NCBI RefSeq assembly: GCF_900112065.1
Contig: NZ_FOKE01000014.1
Coordinates: forward strand, 124,001 to 188,000
From: Cohnella sp. OV330
Lineage (GTDB): Bacteria > Bacillota > Bacilli > Paenibacillales > Paenibacillaceae
Length of the DNA: 64,000 nucleotides
Direction of reading: 5' to 3'
Shown here piece after piece: positions 63,328 through 64,000 of the stretch. The notes beneath the pieces were generated by a model. The model had not been told where the DNA came from. It made no database searches and worked only from the letters and a program-made list of their open reading frames with translations. Position numbers and translations under genes: made by a program. Position 1 is the stretch's first letter. Each line of letters opens with the position of its first letter.

Positions 63328-64000
63328 ATCCCTTCCCCCCATCTCTTGGCCACGTTGTTGGCAAACAGGACGAGCGCCATGCCGATCAGCGACTTAAACA
63401 GCCCGACGGCTGAGGCAAGGCTGAAATTCAGTTGCTGCAAACCCGTTCGGTACACCCAGGTGTCCAATATGTCGGCGACCGGGTAAACCTGAATGTTGTA
63501 CAGAATATAGATCTGGTCGAAGCCGGCGTCGAGCAGATGCCCGAGCTTTAAAATAAAGAGCAGGACGATGACGCTGCGGATGCCGGGGATCGTAATGTGC
63601 CAGATCATCCGAAGCCGGCTGGCGCCGTCCACCCTCGCCGCTTCGTATAACGTCGGATCGATGCCCGCGATCGCGGCCAGATAGATGATGGCGCCCCAGC
63701 CGAGATTTTGCCAAACCTCCGAGCCGACGAGCACGCTGCGAAACGTTTCGGTGGACGTCAGAAACGGATAGGAGCTGCCGCCGGCCTCGACGAGCCAGCG
63801 GTTCACGATTCCGCCGTTTTGAGAGAACAGCGCGATCAGAATGCCGAAAATGATCACCCAGGACAAAAAGTGAGGCATATAAGTCAGCGTCTGCACGATG
63901 GAGCGCAGCCAACGGATCCGGCATTCGTTCAGCAGCAGCGCGAGCAAGATCGGCGGGATGGTGCCCCAAACGAGCTTGTATAGGCTGATCAGCAGCGTAT
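63321..64000 (-). CDS. LplB-type carbohydrate ABC permease (partial)
   Basis: The frame is open to the right window edge, so the N-terminus is missing. About 226 residues are present with the CUT1 EAA loop (EAARVDGASRLRMIWHITIPG). It overlaps the next permease by 7 bp. It is the second channel subunit of the LplABC-type importer. Confidence 0.92.
   Translation of the reverse strand, partial: TLLISLYKLVWGTIPPILLALLLNECRIRWLRSIVQTLTYMPHFLSWVIIFGILIALFSQNGGIVNRWLVEAGGSSYPFLTSTETFRSVLVGSEVWQNLGWGAIIYLAAIAGIDPTLYEAARVDGASRLRMIWHITIPGIRSVIVLLFILKLGHLLDAGFDQIYILYNIQVYPVADILDTWVYRTGLQQLNFSLASAVGLFKSLIGMALVLFANNVAKRWGEGIW

Overview
The window is high-GC Firmicute DNA, most likely from a Cohnella- or Paenibacillus-like member of the Paenibacillaceae. 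Three things point there: the gene order fapR-plsX-fabH-fabD-fabG-acpP-fabF-rnc-smc-ftsY, the order rsmD-coaD-ylbJ-tmcAL-yceD-rpmF, and the presence of spore-specific genes (ylbJ and a gerA-type operon). Strong Shine-Dalgarno sequences precede almost every gene. No tRNA or rRNA gene was seen.

Region 1 (1-19 kb) is core genome. A MarR regulator and a DHA2 drug-efflux pump (cut by the left edge) are followed by the type II fatty-acid synthesis operon under FapR, then rnc, smc and ftsY. Next come rpmF and yceD, with a textbook sigma-A promoter. tmcAL and ylbJ run the other way and converge on coaD and rsmD across a shared terminator. Region 2 (19-22 kb) holds small, poorly known genes: a stalk-domain secreted protein, a pentapeptide-repeat protein, two tiny ORFs, a CcdC-like membrane protein and a short helical protein.

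Region 3 (22-26.4 kb) is a thiamine-precursor uptake operon. A TPP riboswitch with a following terminator controls a ThiY-type lipoprotein, a thiamine-binding DUF77 protein, a permease, an ATPase and a TatD-family hydrolase. Region 4 (26.4-34.2 kb) carries a gerA-type germinant-receptor operon led by a small membrane protein, then an ECF sigma factor, its likely anti-sigma partner and a two-gene ABC-2 exporter, with overlapping ends.

Region 5 (34.2-64 kb) is an accessory carbohydrate region. It contains two sugar ABC importers without their own ATPase, a YesM/YesN-type two-component pair, a FAD-dependent oxidoreductase, two phytanoyl-CoA-dioxygenase-family proteins, an SGNH hydrolase, an AraC regulator and three large secreted proteins (a 1605-aa multidomain glycosidase, a beta-propeller/FIMAH protein and an agarase-like glycosidase). 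The right-hand importer runs off the window edge.

The most unusual locus lies at 51.6-53.4 kb. A transposase-like gene of IS1595 type has an intact zinc ribbon but appears to have lost its catalytic acidic residues. Its sigma-A promoter overlaps a perfect LexA/SOS-type palindrome. A 20-bp sequence upstream recurs in inverted orientation (19/20 identical) in an array of five 35-bp tandem repeats downstream. This looks like a domesticated, damage-inducible transposase relative with its own repeat DNA, and I know of no described system of this form.
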